64,000 nucleotides of DNA. It comes from SYIM01 sp039800325. GTDB taxonomy: Bacteria > Pseudomonadota > Gammaproteobacteria > Burkholderiales > Burkholderiaceae_E. Numbering within the stretch: the first letter of the stretch is position 1; each line of letters opens with the position of its first letter. Positions 49,790-59,038 of the stretch are shown here, in pieces. Position numbers and translations under genes: made by a program. Below the pieces are notes generated by a model. The model was not told the DNA's origin and did not search any database. It saw only the letters and a program-made list of their open reading frames with translations. Location of the stretch: the NCBI GenBank assembly GCA_039800325.1, contig JBDLQY010000177.1, positions 85,769 through 149,768 of the forward strand. The letters run 5' to 3'.

Positions 49790-51892
49790 TCAGTCAGAGG
49801 GCGAGGCGACCCGCGCTGGGGCTGAACCAGCGGGCATAATGGTCGTATCGTTCTGCGCTGGGTTTGCGCCAGCAGGCACCATGGCCGCATCAGTCTGCGC
49901 GGAGTTTGCACCAACGGAAACGATGGTCGCGTCGGTCTGCGCCGCTGCGGCCGAGGTTTCGTCGTCTTCGATATCTGCCAGAGCGTCGATCTCGTCAGAC
50001 ACGCTAGACGATTCGGCCAGTGCTACAAAGCGCGCATCTAAAGACAAACTGATCAGATCGATACCGGCGAGCTCGACCTCAATGCGTCGTCCCCCGGCCA
50101 GTGCTGGCATCGCCGCCAGACGAAAGTACAGCGGCGCATCAGCCAGGCGCACCAGATCTTCACGAACGACCACTGCCTGGGCGCGGGACAGGCCCTGCTG
50201 CTGAACCCAGCGCAGGCACCAGAATCGTTCCATACGGTTCTGGAAGTCGGCATACGCGCTGTGTTTGGCTTCAAAGCCGCTGATGACGGAAAAGAGCGCG
50301 GCATCGCGCGGACCGAACGGCGCCCGTTCGCCGGTCAGCAGCGCTACCAGCTGACGCTGATTAACCAGATCGACATAACGGCGTAGCGGCGATGTCGACC
50401 AGATGTACTGCGGCACTCCCAGCCCCTCATGCGCCAGAGGATGTGAACTCATGCGCACCCGGCCAGCCTGTTGCGAACGATAGATACCGGGAATCTCGTG
50501 ATCAGCCAGCAATCCGCCCCAGCGGCTGTTGGCGAGGATCATCATCTCGGCGACGATGCGATCAAGTGGTGCGTCCCGGCGGCGCTGAACAATACGTACA
50601 TGTTCGACGCCCCCCTGTGACTCGATGTGGAAGCTGAAGTCGGTACGAAAACGGGGTTCAGGCTTGCCGCGCACGCGCTCACGCTCAGCCGAGAGCGCGA
50701 GCGTAAACCTCCAGAGAACCGACAGCTCTGAACCAAACGGCCATTGTGAGAAGCGCTCAGGTGAATCGAGATCTGCCTCGGTGATGTGTTCGCAGTGTTC
50801 ATGGCGCAGATTCGCGGCAATTCGAACCCGTTCGACGGCGCTGTGTGTTGCCACAATGCGACTGGCGGTCTCATCAATATCGACGTAGAGAGAGACTGCA
50901 GCCACCGTTCGCGGTGCATCCAGCGACCAAAGACCGACTGCCGAGTGCGGCAGCATGGTGATCTTTTCGCCCGGCATGTAGACCGAAGACATGCGATCGC
51001 GTGCAACCAGATCGAGGTTAGTCTCATGACCAATGCCCAAGGCTGGTGCAGCGATATGTACGCCGACACGCCAGCCACCCTGGGCAATCCTGCTGACCGA
51101 GAGCGCATCATCGATTTCGGTGGTGCTGGCATCGTCGATTGAGAATGCAGCGGCCTCCGACAGCGGCCAGTCATCAATGCGTGCGTGGGCTAGTGACGAA
51201 TCCTGTAGCCGGCTGGAAAATCCTGTGCCCTGAGGAAAGTGTTCGGCGGCAAAGCGCGCAAGATGCAGTGCTTTGGGATTTGGAAAGGCGCCGCGATCGA
51301 TCAGCAGTTCTTCGGCGGGAATGCCCGCAGCCTGCGCTGCCCGGTCAAGCGCGCGGAACTCGATACTGGTCTTGTCCGGCTTATAGAGCAGCGCCCCAGC
51401 CTGCTCGGCGATCACGTCGGGCAGCTGGCCGGCCAGCAACTCGTCAGTCAGGGTCTGTACCCGCAGCTCCTGCTGCCGTTTGCGCTCGACAGCGGCCAGC
51501 GCCGCCTGTACGGTCTGCGCAGGTGCCGGTCGAAACCGCCCACGTCCCTTGCGCTGGAAGTGAATAGGCGACGCCTGCAGGCGTAGCAGCAGCGCAGTGG
51601 TCTGCTCAGTCGACGGGTTGCCGCCAAAATACTCAGCGGCAAAATCGATGAACGAAAATTCATCCTGGGGTGCGCACTCCCAGGCTAGGTCCACGTCGAT
51701 GTCTTCGGCGATGCGCTGAGCCTGCGAGATAAGATTTTCAGGCTGCGGTGCGTCAAAGCGCAGCAGCACATGCGCCGCCTTGATCTTGACGCGTTTGCCG
51801 CTGGGCATTTCGACCTGCAGAGTCGCGCCCGCGTCGCTCATGACCGAGGCGGCTTTGAAGTCGCCGTTTTCCTCAAAAAGAAGATGTTTCAA
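49790..51892 (-). CDS. RNB-domain exoribonuclease (RNase II/VacB-like)
   Basis: 3'-5' exoribonuclease. The RNB core is seen around residues 255-560, with the metal-binding Asp cluster in IDDASTTEIDDALSV and the PLRRYVDLVNQRQL motif. The N-terminal part replaces the usual cold-shock domains with a short OB-like region. The only start that keeps the N-terminus is a TTG at 51892, with AGGGC upstream. The C-terminus carries three 14-residue repeats (A-Q-T/N-D...G-A-N/S), encoded by 42-bp units, absent from typical members. Confidence 0.88.
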   Translation of the reverse strand: MKHLLFEENGDFKAASVMSDAGATLQVEMPSGKRVKIKAAHVLLRFDAPQPENLISQAQRIAEDIDVDLAWECAPQDEFSFIDFAAEYFGGNPSTEQTTALLLRLQASPIHFQRKGRGRFRPAPAQTVQAALAAVERKRQQELRVQTLTDELLAGQLPDVIAEQAGALLYKPDKTSIEFRALDRAAQAAGIPAEELLIDRGAFPNPKALHLARFAAEHFPQGTGFSSRLQDSSLAHARIDDWPLSEAAAFSIDDASTTEIDDALSVSRIAQGGWRVGVHIAAPALGIGHETNLDLVARDRMSSVYMPGEKITMLPHSAVGLWSLDAPRTVAAVSLYVDIDETASRIVATHSAVERVRIAANLRHEHCEHITEADLDSPERFSQWPFGSELSVLWRFTLALSAERERVRGKPEPRFRTDFSFHIESQGGVEHVRIVQRRRDAPLDRIVAEMMILANSRWGGLLADHEIPGIYRSQQAGRVRMSSHPLAHEGLGVPQYIWSTSPLRRYVDLVNQRQLVALLTGERAPFGPRDAALFSVISGFEAKHSAYADFQNRMERFWCLRWVQQQGLSRAQAVVVREDLVRLADAPLYFRLAAMPALAGGRRIEVELAGIDLISLSLDARFVALAESSSVSDEIDALADIEDDETSAAAAQTDATIVSVGANSAQTDAAMVPAGANPAQNDTTIMPAGSAPARVASPSD
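49819..49944 (-). repeat. Three 42-bp repeats in the ribonuclease C-terminus
   Basis: Units at 49819-49860, 49861-49902 and 49903-49944 each encode a 14-residue repeat of the type AQTDAAMVPAGANP. All are in frame, so copy number can vary without frameshift. Just beyond them the gene ends and the tonB-like gene begins. Confidence 0.85.
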
Positions 51893-51901
51893 TGCAAGGC
51901 C

Positions 51902-52642
51902 CTACATCATGATGCCGCCGGAAACCTCGATGACGGCGCCGTTGATATAGCTGGCGTCATCCGAGGCAAGAAAAGCATAGACCCGGGCGATCTCTTCGGG
52001 CTTGCCCAGCCGCCCCAGCGGAACCTTCTCGAGCATCTTGGCCATCACCGCCTCTGGAATCGTGTCCAGAATAGGTGTGGCAATGAAGCCCGGACACACG
52101 GCCACTGAGCGTACACCCTTGGGTCCCAGTTCGCGTGCCCAGGTCTTGGTAAAGCCGATGACGCCCGATTTGGTGGCTGCGTAATTGGTCTGTCCGAAAT
52201 TGCCGTATATACCGACTACAGAAGAGGCGTTGAGGATGACCCCGCGACCCCGTTCAATCATGTGCGGCGCGACGGCCTGGGTGCAGTTGAACACGCCTTT
52301 CAGATTGACGCCGATCACGCTATCGAACTGCGCTTCGGTCATCTTCACCAGCCGGGCATCTTTCGTGATGCCGGCGTTATTGACCAGGCAGTCGATACGT
52401 TGCCAGCGCTCGAGCACGCGGGCGATCATGGCATCGACGCTGGCACGGTCGGTGACGTCAACCCTTAAACCCATCACCTCACCGCCTTTAGCCCCCACCT
52501 GCTGACAGGCGGCGTCGATACGGGCTGGGTCCAGATCAGCGACGACCACGCGGGCGCCTTCGGCGACAAAAACGCCAGCCGTGGCCAGGCCTATGCCACT
52601 GGCCGCACCGGTGATGATGGCTACCTGATCTTTCAGACGCAT
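51902..52642 (-). CDS. FabG-like short-chain dehydrogenase
   Basis: NAD(P)-dependent SDR of 246 residues, closest in style to 3-oxoacyl-ACP or acetoacetyl-CoA reductases. NADP loop TGAASGIGLATA, NNAG motif, catalytic Ser in NASSVVG and Tyr/Lys in NYAATKSG. It ends ten bases before the ribonuclease start, likely cotranscribed. No pha or fab neighbours here decide between the two roles. Confidence 0.88.
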   Translation of the reverse strand: MRLKDQVAIITGAASGIGLATAGVFVAEGARVVVADLDPARIDAACQQVGAKGGEVMGLRVDVTDRASVDAMIARVLERWQRIDCLVNNAGITKDARLVKMTEAQFDSVIGVNLKGVFNCTQAVAPHMIERGRGVILNASSVVGIYGNFGQTNYAATKSGVIGFTKTWARELGPKGVRSVAVCPGFIATPILDTIPEAVMAKMLEKVPLGRLGKPEEIARVYAFLASDDASYINGAVIEVSGGIMM

Positions 52643-52655
52643 AGTGTGCTTTCCT

Positions 52656-53282
52656 TTAGTCAGAGCGATTCAAAGACATCGACGCGGCGATGCCGAACCC
52701 GGCTGCATCCAGCACCGCTTCGATATAGCAGTCAAAGTCGGTCATGGCATGGTCGCTGGTGGCCAGCACCAGCATGCGCGACCCCTGCCAGGCTGCGACC
52801 ATGTCACGCCAGCTGATCAGCTCGTCGCCGCGGGCGGCAACTAACAGGCAACGCTCGGGTGATTGAAGCCGCTCTATCCAGAGGCTGCGCAATTCCTCAA
52901 GATAGCTTGGCAGGAACTCAAACGGCACGTCATCATGCCAGCCACGTTGGGTTCCCAGTTGACCGGCCAAAGTTTGGGCTGGATCGATGGCAGGGTTTAG
53001 CGCAATAACCCGCAGGTCTCTGACCCGTGCAGCGACTGCGCGGGCGTAGTAACCGCCCAAAGAGCTGCCCACCACCACATCGTCAGAGCCTGGGTGCAGG
53101 GCCAGAATGGTCTGCCAGGCCAATCGCGGCGAGACTGGTAGCTGCGGACACACGAACCGATCGGCAAAGCCGCGATCGGCGAGTCTTTGTGACAGGGCGC
53201 GCGCCTTTGCGGACTGTGGCGACGAGCGAAAGCCGTGCAGATAGATCAGGCGACCGTTCGGGCATGCGCGCGCAGTGTTCAT
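52656..53282 (-). CDS. YqiA-type alpha/beta hydrolase
   Basis: Small esterase-like hydrolase of 208 residues. YLHGFRSSPQSAKA begins the fold; the nucleophile is in GSSLGGYYA, the acid probably in ARGDELISW and the base His in SDHAMTDFD. ATGA overlap with the upstream mpl gene, 13 bp before the SDR. Confidence 0.87.
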   Translation of the reverse strand: MNTARACPNGRLIYLHGFRSSPQSAKARALSQRLADRGFADRFVCPQLPVSPRLAWQTILALHPGSDDVVVGSSLGGYYARAVAARVRDLRVIALNPAIDPAQTLAGQLGTQRGWHDDVPFEFLPSYLEELRSLWIERLQSPERCLLVAARGDELISWRDMVAAWQGSRMLVLATSDHAMTDFDCYIEAVLDAAGFGIAASMSLNRSD

Positions 53283-54676
53283 GGTGCGCGGTGCATGCTG
53301 GACTTCGTCATGGGGCCGCGCTCGGCCAGTGCCTTGAGAAGGCGTTCGTGGATGCCGCCGAAGCTGCCATTACTCATGATCAGAATATGGTCGCCTGGTT
53401 GCGCGGCTGCGACGATGAGGTCGACCAGCGTTGCGATATCACCGGCGACCGTGGCGCGTGAGCCCAGGCTTGCGAGGTCTTCGGTCGGGTTCCAGCTAAG
53501 CCCGGCGGCACTGCAAAAACACGCATCAGCCTGGGCGAGGCTCGCGCCCAGTTGTGCCCGCATGGTGCCCAAGCGCATGGTGTTGGAGCGCGGTTCGATC
53601 ACGGCAAGGACTCGCCCCTGCCCCTGAAGTCGAGCGCGCAGACCGGCAATCGTGGTTTGTATGGCGGTGGGGTGATGAGCAAAATCGTCATAGACACGCA
53701 CGCCGTGCACCGTGCCTCGCAGTTCGAGTCTTCGGCGCACACCCGCAAAGCGCGCAAGCACATCGCAGGCTTGAGCTACCGGAACTCCCGCATGCGTGGC
53801 TGCGGCGATCGCCGCCAGGGCGTTGGCTCGGTTGTGCTCGCCCGCCAAGGGAAGTTCGCACCGCGCCTGTGCCTGGCCGGCGAAGTGCACCGTAAAGTGG
53901 CACGACTGTGCGCCTTCGCGTACGTCGCTCAGACTCCAGCCGTTGCTGCTCAGAAAGGGTTCGGCTTTGCTCCAGAGACCGCGGGCTAGTACCCGATCCA
54001 GAGCCGGGGCCTGCGCGTTGTGAATGATGGTGGCGCCCGCCGCCATAGTTCGCACCAGATGGTGAAACTGGGTCTCAATGGCGGCGAGATCGACGAAGAT
54101 GTCTGCGTGATCAAACTCAAGGTTATTCAAAATGGCGATGCTTGGCCGGTAGTGCACAAATTTCGACCGCTTGTCGAAAAAGGCGGTGTCGTACTCGTCG
54201 GCCTCGATCACAAACGTTTCGCCATCACCCAGGCGCGCCGAGACCGAAAAATTACCAGGCACTCCGCCGATCAGAAAACCAGGCTCGTGGCCTGAGGCTT
54301 CCAGAATCCAGGCCAGCAGGCTGGTGGTGGTGGTCTTGCCATGCGTGCCGGCCACCGCAATCACGCGACGGCCGTGCAGTACCTGCTCGGATAGCCATTG
54401 CGGCCCCGAGGTCAATGGCAGTCTGGCCTCGAGGATGGCTTCCATGAGGGGGTTGCCTCGACTGACCACATTTCCAACCACCCAGAGGTCGGGTCGCAAA
54501 GCGATCTGAGCGGCGTCGAATCCCTCGATAAGCTCAATGCCGAGCGCGCGCAGCTGATCACTCATGGGGGGGTAGACGTCGCGATCGCAGCCGGTCACCG
54601 TGTGCCCCGCCTGCCGGGCGATCGCGGCAATTCCCCCCATGAACGTGCCGCAGATGCCGAGAATGTGAATATGCAT
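53279..54676 (-). CDS. mpl: Mpl, murein peptide ligase
   Basis: Recycling ligase that joins L-Ala-gamma-D-Glu-meso-Dap tripeptide to UDP-MurNAc. The start MHIHILGICGTFMGG at ATG 54676 matches the family; a TTG at 54694 is open but unlikely. ATP loop GTHGKTTTT, EADEYDTAFFDKRSKFVHY and YDDFAHHPTA are present. It completes the cell-wall theme of the left end by returning peptide to the MurC-MurF pathway. ATGA overlap with yqiA. Confidence 0.95.
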   Translation of the reverse strand: MHIHILGICGTFMGGIAAIARQAGHTVTGCDRDVYPPMSDQLRALGIELIEGFDAAQIALRPDLWVVGNVVSRGNPLMEAILEARLPLTSGPQWLSEQVLHGRRVIAVAGTHGKTTTTSLLAWILEASGHEPGFLIGGVPGNFSVSARLGDGETFVIEADEYDTAFFDKRSKFVHYRPSIAILNNLEFDHADIFVDLAAIETQFHHLVRTMAAGATIIHNAQAPALDRVLARGLWSKAEPFLSSNGWSLSDVREGAQSCHFTVHFAGQAQARCELPLAGEHNRANALAAIAAATHAGVPVAQACDVLARFAGVRRRLELRGTVHGVRVYDDFAHHPTAIQTTIAGLRARLQGQGRVLAVIEPRSNTMRLGTMRAQLGASLAQADACFCSAAGLSWNPTEDLASLGSRATVAGDIATLVDLIVAAAQPGDHILIMSNGSFGGIHERLLKALAERGPMTKSSMHRAP

Positions 54677-54723
54677 CGGAGCGATAATGCGCAAACCCGC
54701 AAGTTTACAGGGCGAAGTGAGTC

Positions 54724-55314
54724 ATGAATCTGAATGTCGAGGCCTTGCGCGAAGAGGTGGCCGCCGTTGCTGCGCGTCTCATTGCCGAGAGCGGCCTGGA
54801 TTACGCCAGTGCTAAGCAGAAGGCCGTGCGCCAGATTTTCGGCGCATCGGGTGTTCCCAGAGGCGTCGTGCCCGATAACGAAACGCTTGATGAGGCCCTG
54901 CGTGAGCACCTCGACCTATTTGATCCACAGCACGCCTCCCGGCTTAACCGACGCCGTGAGCTGGCCCTTGAGCTGATGGAAAAGCTGGCGCCCTTCAAGC
55001 CCTATCTCACTGGCGCGGTCTGGAAGGGCGTGGTTGCCGAGCATGCGCCCATCCACCTGCAGCTTTTCCACGATAATCCCAAAGACGTGGAGATCGAGTT
55101 GCTGAACCGAGGAGTGTCGTTCGAGGTCGGAACAGCGCCAAGTTTTCGGCAAGCCTCGGTCGACGTTGAAACCCTTGGCTTCTGGTATCGCCGCGAGCCC
55201 GTGCTGCTGTCCTTGTATGCCGAAGATGATCTGCGCGGGGCGCTGCGGGTGGCCTCCGGAGAACTGCCGCAACGCGGCGATCGAGCGGCCGTTCAGGCTC
55301 GCGCCGCCGCTTGA
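54724..55314 (+). CDS. Conserved hypothetical, possible nucleotidyltransferase-like
   Basis: A 196-residue cytoplasmic protein of unknown function. The first 90 residues are helical and charged; the middle, with YLTGAVWKGVVAEHAPIHLQLF followed by KDVEIELLNRGVSFE, resembles the strand-turn-strand of minimal nucleotidyltransferases, although the first Asp of the usual DxD pair is not obvious. Starts 47 bp from divergent mpl and is 36 bp upstream of a TlpA gene. Confidence 0.72.
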   Translation: MNLNVEALREEVAAVAARLIAESGLDYASAKQKAVRQIFGASGVPRGVVPDNETLDEALREHLDLFDPQHASRLNRRRELALELMEKLAPFKPYLTGAVWKGVVAEHAPIHLQLFHDNPKDVEIELLNRGVSFEVGTAPSFRQASVDVETLGFWYRREPVLLSLYAEDDLRGALRVASGELPQRGDRAAVQARAAA

Positions 55315-55350
55315 GGCTGGCTTTATGAGTATTCCTGGGGACTCCCCGAC

Positions 55351-55998
55351 ATGAACCAACCGGTTGATCAGCCTGCCGTACGTTCAGAACCCGACTATGG
55401 CGCTGACGCGCAGGCGGGTGCCGGCGCCAGCACGAGCGCCAGCGCGGGCACGGGCGCGGGAAGACACCGTACTCGCAGGAGCTTGCTGTGGACGGGGGTC
55501 GCTCTGGCTTCACTGGGGCTGGGGGCCGGGGTGGCGAGCTGGCACTATCGGCTCGAGCAACCTGAGCGCGAAGCGGTGTCACTCTTGTTTAATCAAGACT
55601 GGCCCGATGCCGACGGACGGGCCTACCGCATGGATGCCCAGACCGATGCCCGCGCCTGGATCATCAACTTCTGGGCAACCTGGTGCCCTCCCTGTGTGCA
55701 TGAAATGCCCGAACTTGACGGCCTGCAGCGCGAACTGGCTCCCCGGGGTTTGCGATCAATCGGCTTTGCCATTGATTCAGCAGCCAAAGTTCGCGAATTT
55801 TCGACAAAATCGCCGATGGGCTATCCATTGGTCATCGCTGGGGCTGCCGGTTCTGAGTTGATGCGCAGACTTGGAAACCCCTCAGGCGCCTTGCCGTTTA
55901 CGCTGATCTTGGGCCGCGATCGCCGTCCTGAAGCGCGTATTCTCGGACGTTTTAAGCTTGAAGCGCTGCGTACCGCAGCCTTGCGAGCGCTCGCCTGA
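55351..55998 (+). CDS. TlpA-family periplasmic thioredoxin
   Basis: Membrane-anchored thioredoxin-like reductase, 215 residues. A Ser/Ala/Gly-rich cytoplasmic tail and one membrane helix (about residues 46-65) precede the thioredoxin domain with WATWCPPC (Cys112 and Cys115) and GALPFT (cis-Pro loop). Likely reduces cytochrome or other exported thiol proteins. No ccm genes nearby. Confidence 0.9.
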   Translation: MNQPVDQPAVRSEPDYGADAQAGAGASTSASAGTGAGRHRTRRSLLWTGVALASLGLGAGVASWHYRLEQPEREAVSLLFNQDWPDADGRAYRMDAQTDARAWIINFWATWCPPCVHEMPELDGLQRELAPRGLRSIGFAIDSAAKVREFSTKSPMGYPLVIAGAAGSELMRRLGNPSGALPFTLILGRDRRPEARILGRFKLEALRTAALRALA

Positions 55999-56222
55999 CA
56001 AGCTCTTTTCCGCTAAAGTCCGGGATCTCGCGTTTATTAACGCAGTGCTGCCAGCGATCCTCGCGAGGCAACTTAGCTGAAATTACCCGTAATTTAGGCG
56101 ATATAGTGCACAATAGCGTGGTTTGCTCGATATTTATCCATATATAGGGCTGCACACGGGTCAGATCGAGACGGCGTTTATCAAAGTCGCCGCTCGGGTT
56201 GTCCAGCCCACAGGGGACGCTG
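55999..56222. promoter_or_regulatory. accBC leader and promoter region
   Basis: AT-rich for this genome. Holds the perfect dyad AAATTAC-CC-GTAATTT (56080-56095), a TATAGT (56102-56107) and CACAAT (56109-56114) that could be -10 elements, and TATATA at 56141-56146. No clear -35. The accB ribosome site AGGGGA (56213-56218) ends it. Confidence 0.5.
56080..56095. promoter_or_regulatory. Perfect 7-bp dyad upstream of accB
   Basis: AAATTAC-CC-GTAATTT, directly before the -10-like TATAGT. Its position and symmetry suggest an operator for accBC expression. Confidence 0.45.
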
Positions 56223-56708
56223 ATGGACTTGCGTAAGCTCAAGACTTTGATTGATCTCGTCTCGGAGTCCGGCATTGCCGAACTTGAAATAACCGAGGGC
56301 GAGGGAAAAGTTCGAATAGTGAAATCGCCCCCTGCCGCGCCGCCTCCTGCCTATGGTGTACCGGTCAGCGCGGCACTACCCGCCGCAGTAAACATGCCGC
56401 CTGCGGTGCCCGCAGCGGCTGCGCCTGCCGCGGGTGTTGCGGTAGAGCCTGCGCCGCCGCCCGCACCCAGCGGTCATGTCGTGAAGTCGCCCATGGTGGG
56501 CACCTTCTATCGCTCGGCCCAACCAGGGTCGGCAGCCTTCGCGTCGGTGGGTTCCGAGGTCAAGGTGGGCGACACCTTGTGCATTATTGAAGCGATGAAA
56601 CTCATGAATGAGATCGAGGCCGACTGTGCCGGCACGATCAAGTCTGTCCTGGTTGAAAACGGTTCGCCGGTTGAGTTTGGCCAGCCACTGTTCGTGATCG
56701 AACCCTGA
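56223..56708 (+). CDS. accB: AccB, biotin carboxyl carrier protein
   Basis: Carries biotin between the carboxylase and carboxyltransferase parts of acetyl-CoA carboxylase. Start MDLRKLKTLIDLV at ATG 56223 with AGGGGA upstream, 161 residues. A Pro/Ala linker (about residues 42-85) leads to the biotinyl domain; the biotinylated residue is Lys126 in EAMKLMN. Operon with accC, 25 bp away. Confidence 0.97.
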   Translation: MDLRKLKTLIDLVSESGIAELEITEGEGKVRIVKSPPAAPPPAYGVPVSAALPAAVNMPPAVPAAAAPAAGVAVEPAPPPAPSGHVVKSPMVGTFYRSAQPGSAAFASVGSEVKVGDTLCIIEAMKLMNEIEADCAGTIKSVLVENGSPVEFGQPLFVIEP

Positions 56709-56733
56709 GCCTGGGCTTGCGGCGGAGTCCCTG

Positions 56734-58086
56734 ATGTTCGAAAAGATCCTCATCGCTAACCGGGGCGAAATCGCCCTGCGTATCCAGCGTGCCTGCCGAG
56801 AGCTGGGTATCAAGACGGTGGTGGTGCATTCCCAGGCTGATACGGAAGCCAAGTATGTAAAACTGGCCGACGAGTCGGTTTGCATTGGCCCGCCCCCCTC
56901 GCGCGAGAGCTACCTCAATATCCCAGCGATCATCAGTGCTGCCGAGGTGACTGACGCTGAGGCGATTCACCCCGGATACGGTTTTCTGTCTGAAAACGCT
57001 GATTTTGCCGAGCGGGTAGAAAAAAGCGGCTTTGTGTTCATCGGCCCCAAACCCGAGTCCATTCGTCTGATGGGCGACAAGGTATCGGCCAAGGACGCCA
57101 TGAAAAAGGCCGGGGTGCCTGTGGTGCCGGGTTCAGAGGGCGCTTTGCCTGACGACCCCAAAGAGGTTTTGCGAATTGCGCGCGCGGTCGGCTACCCGGT
57201 CATCATCAAGGCCGCAGGCGGTGGCGGTGGCCGCGGCATGCGCATCGTGCACACCGAGGCGGCGCTCACCAACGCCGTGACCATGACGCGTGCCGAGGCG
57301 CAGGCTGCCTTTAACAATCCGTCGGTTTATCTTGAAAAATTTCTCGAGAATCCGCGGCATATCGAAATCCAGGTGCTCGCAGACTCTTTTCGCAGCGCGG
57401 TCTACCTGGGTGAACGCGACTGCTCTATGCAGCGCCGCCACCAGAAAATCATCGAAGAGGGCCCGGCGCCAGGTATAAACCGAAGGTTGATCGAACGCAT
57501 CGGTTCGCGCTGCGCGGATGCGTGTCGCAAGATGGGTTATCGGGGCGCGGGCACGTTTGAGTTCCTGTTCGAAAACGATGAGTTCTATTTCATCGAAATG
57601 AACACGCGCGTGCAGGTCGAGCACCCCGTCACTGAGCTGATCACCGGTATCGACATTGTTCAGGAGCAGATTCGCGTGGCGGCCGGTGAACGCCTTCGCT
57701 TCAAGCAGCGCGATATCAACCTGCGCGGGCACGCGATTGAATGTCGCATTAATGCTGAAGATCCATACAAGTTCACGCCCTCGCCCGGACGCATCACAGC
57801 CTGGCACCCTCCCGGGGGCCCGGGCATCCGTGTCGACTCCCATGCCTATGCCGGTTACATGGTTCCGCCGCACTATGACTCTATGATTGCCAAGGTGCTC
57901 GCCTATGGCGACACCCGTGAGCAGGCTCTGCGGCGCATGAATATCGCGCTGTCGGAGATGGCCGTTGAGGGCATTCTCACCAACCTGCCCCTGCACCGTG
58001 AACTTCTTAACGACGCGCGGTTCGTCACGGGCGGCACGTCCATTCACTATCTCGAGCAAAAGATCGCCCAGCGCCGTAACGGCTGA
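56734..58086 (+). CDS. accC: AccC, biotin carboxylase
   Basis: ATP-grasp enzyme that carboxylates AccB biotin. KILIANRGEIALR at the N-terminus, GGGGGRGM phosphate loop and FEFLFENDEFYFIEMNTRVQVEHPVTE are canonical. Length 450 residues. GGAG site before the ATG. Confidence 0.98.
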   Translation: MFEKILIANRGEIALRIQRACRELGIKTVVVHSQADTEAKYVKLADESVCIGPPPSRESYLNIPAIISAAEVTDAEAIHPGYGFLSENADFAERVEKSGFVFIGPKPESIRLMGDKVSAKDAMKKAGVPVVPGSEGALPDDPKEVLRIARAVGYPVIIKAAGGGGGRGMRIVHTEAALTNAVTMTRAEAQAAFNNPSVYLEKFLENPRHIEIQVLADSFRSAVYLGERDCSMQRRHQKIIEEGPAPGINRRLIERIGSRCADACRKMGYRGAGTFEFLFENDEFYFIEMNTRVQVEHPVTELITGIDIVQEQIRVAAGERLRFKQRDINLRGHAIECRINAEDPYKFTPSPGRITAWHPPGGPGIRVDSHAYAGYMVPPHYDSMIAKVLAYGDTREQALRRMNIALSEMAVEGILTNLPLHRELLNDARFVTGGTSIHYLEQKIAQRRNG

Positions 58087-58115
58087 GCGATGCTTGCCTA
58101 GGCGCCCGGCTGTCC

Positions 58116-59027
58116 ATGTGGTCCGAACTGGTCTTCGTGGTCGAGCAGCCGACGGTTGATGCCTGGACGGACGCACTTCTGGAAGCGGGCGCGCTGTCGG
58201 TACAGGCGGAAGACGACGATGCTGACTCTCCCGACGAGCAGGCTATCTTTGGAGAGCCCGGCGAGCCGCCGGTCGCTTCCGCATGGGTTCGCACCCGCTT
58301 GACCACCCTCATCGATGCGGGAGTTCATCCCGACGTTTTTCTCGAGCAGGCGGCAAGTCTGTGTGGCCTGCAAGTCCCGCCTCACTATGAGGTGCGCCCC
58401 CTTGCCGACCAGGACTGGGTGCGCCTGACCCAATCTCAGTTTGAACCCATTCCCATCGGCGATCGACTCCTCGTGGCCCCCTCCTGGCATGCGCCGAGCA
58501 TCGAGCGCGCCCAGCGCGAGGGTCGACACACTATCGTGTTGGATCCTGGCCTGGCTTTCGGCACGGGCAGCCATCCCACGACGTATCTGTGTCTCAGGTG
58601 GTTAGAGGCCTCGCTGCAGCCAGGGGCGACCGTAATTGACTATGGCTGCGGATCGGGCATCCTCGCGATTGCGGCGGCCAAACTGGGCGCGAGCTCTGTG
58701 ACCGCCATCGATATCGACGCTCAGGCGCTGGTGAGTGCGCGCGATAATGCGGCCTTGAACCAGGTCGATGTCAATATCGTTCCGGCGACATCGCCTGCAA
58801 TATCCTCGGCTCAGGTAGTGATGGCAAACATTCTGGCCAACCCCCTGCGCGTGTTGGCGCCTCTGTTGACCGGGCTGGTGCATCCGGGCGGATGGTTGGT
58901 GCTGGCGGGGTTGCTCGAGCGACAGGTGGATGAAATTATGGCCTTTTATCCCGAGGTAGCACTTGAGGTCTTTGGCTTGCACGAGGGTTGGGCCTGCCTG
59001 GCCGGGCGTCGCCGATTGGATGTCTAG
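58116..59027 (+). CDS. prmA: PrmA, ribosomal protein L11 methyltransferase
   Basis: SAM-dependent methylase of ribosomal protein L11. The catalytic region DPGLAFGTGSHPTT and SAM loop DYGCGSGILAIAAAKLGA are intact; the NILANPL motif follows. Length 303 residues. Downstream of accC by 29 bp, as in relatives. Confidence 0.96.
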   Translation: MWSELVFVVEQPTVDAWTDALLEAGALSVQAEDDDADSPDEQAIFGEPGEPPVASAWVRTRLTTLIDAGVHPDVFLEQAASLCGLQVPPHYEVRPLADQDWVRLTQSQFEPIPIGDRLLVAPSWHAPSIERAQREGRHTIVLDPGLAFGTGSHPTTYLCLRWLEASLQPGATVIDYGCGSGILAIAAAKLGASSVTAIDIDAQALVSARDNAALNQVDVNIVPATSPAISSAQVVMANILANPLRVLAPLLTGLVHPGGWLVLAGLLERQVDEIMAFYPEVALEVFGLHEGWACLAGRRRLDV

Positions 59028-59038
59028 GGTTTAGCGCT

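Noticed and set aside
57133..58176. 347-codon minus-strand frame antisense to accC
   Set aside because: accC is intact and canonical; the antisense frame shows no domain.
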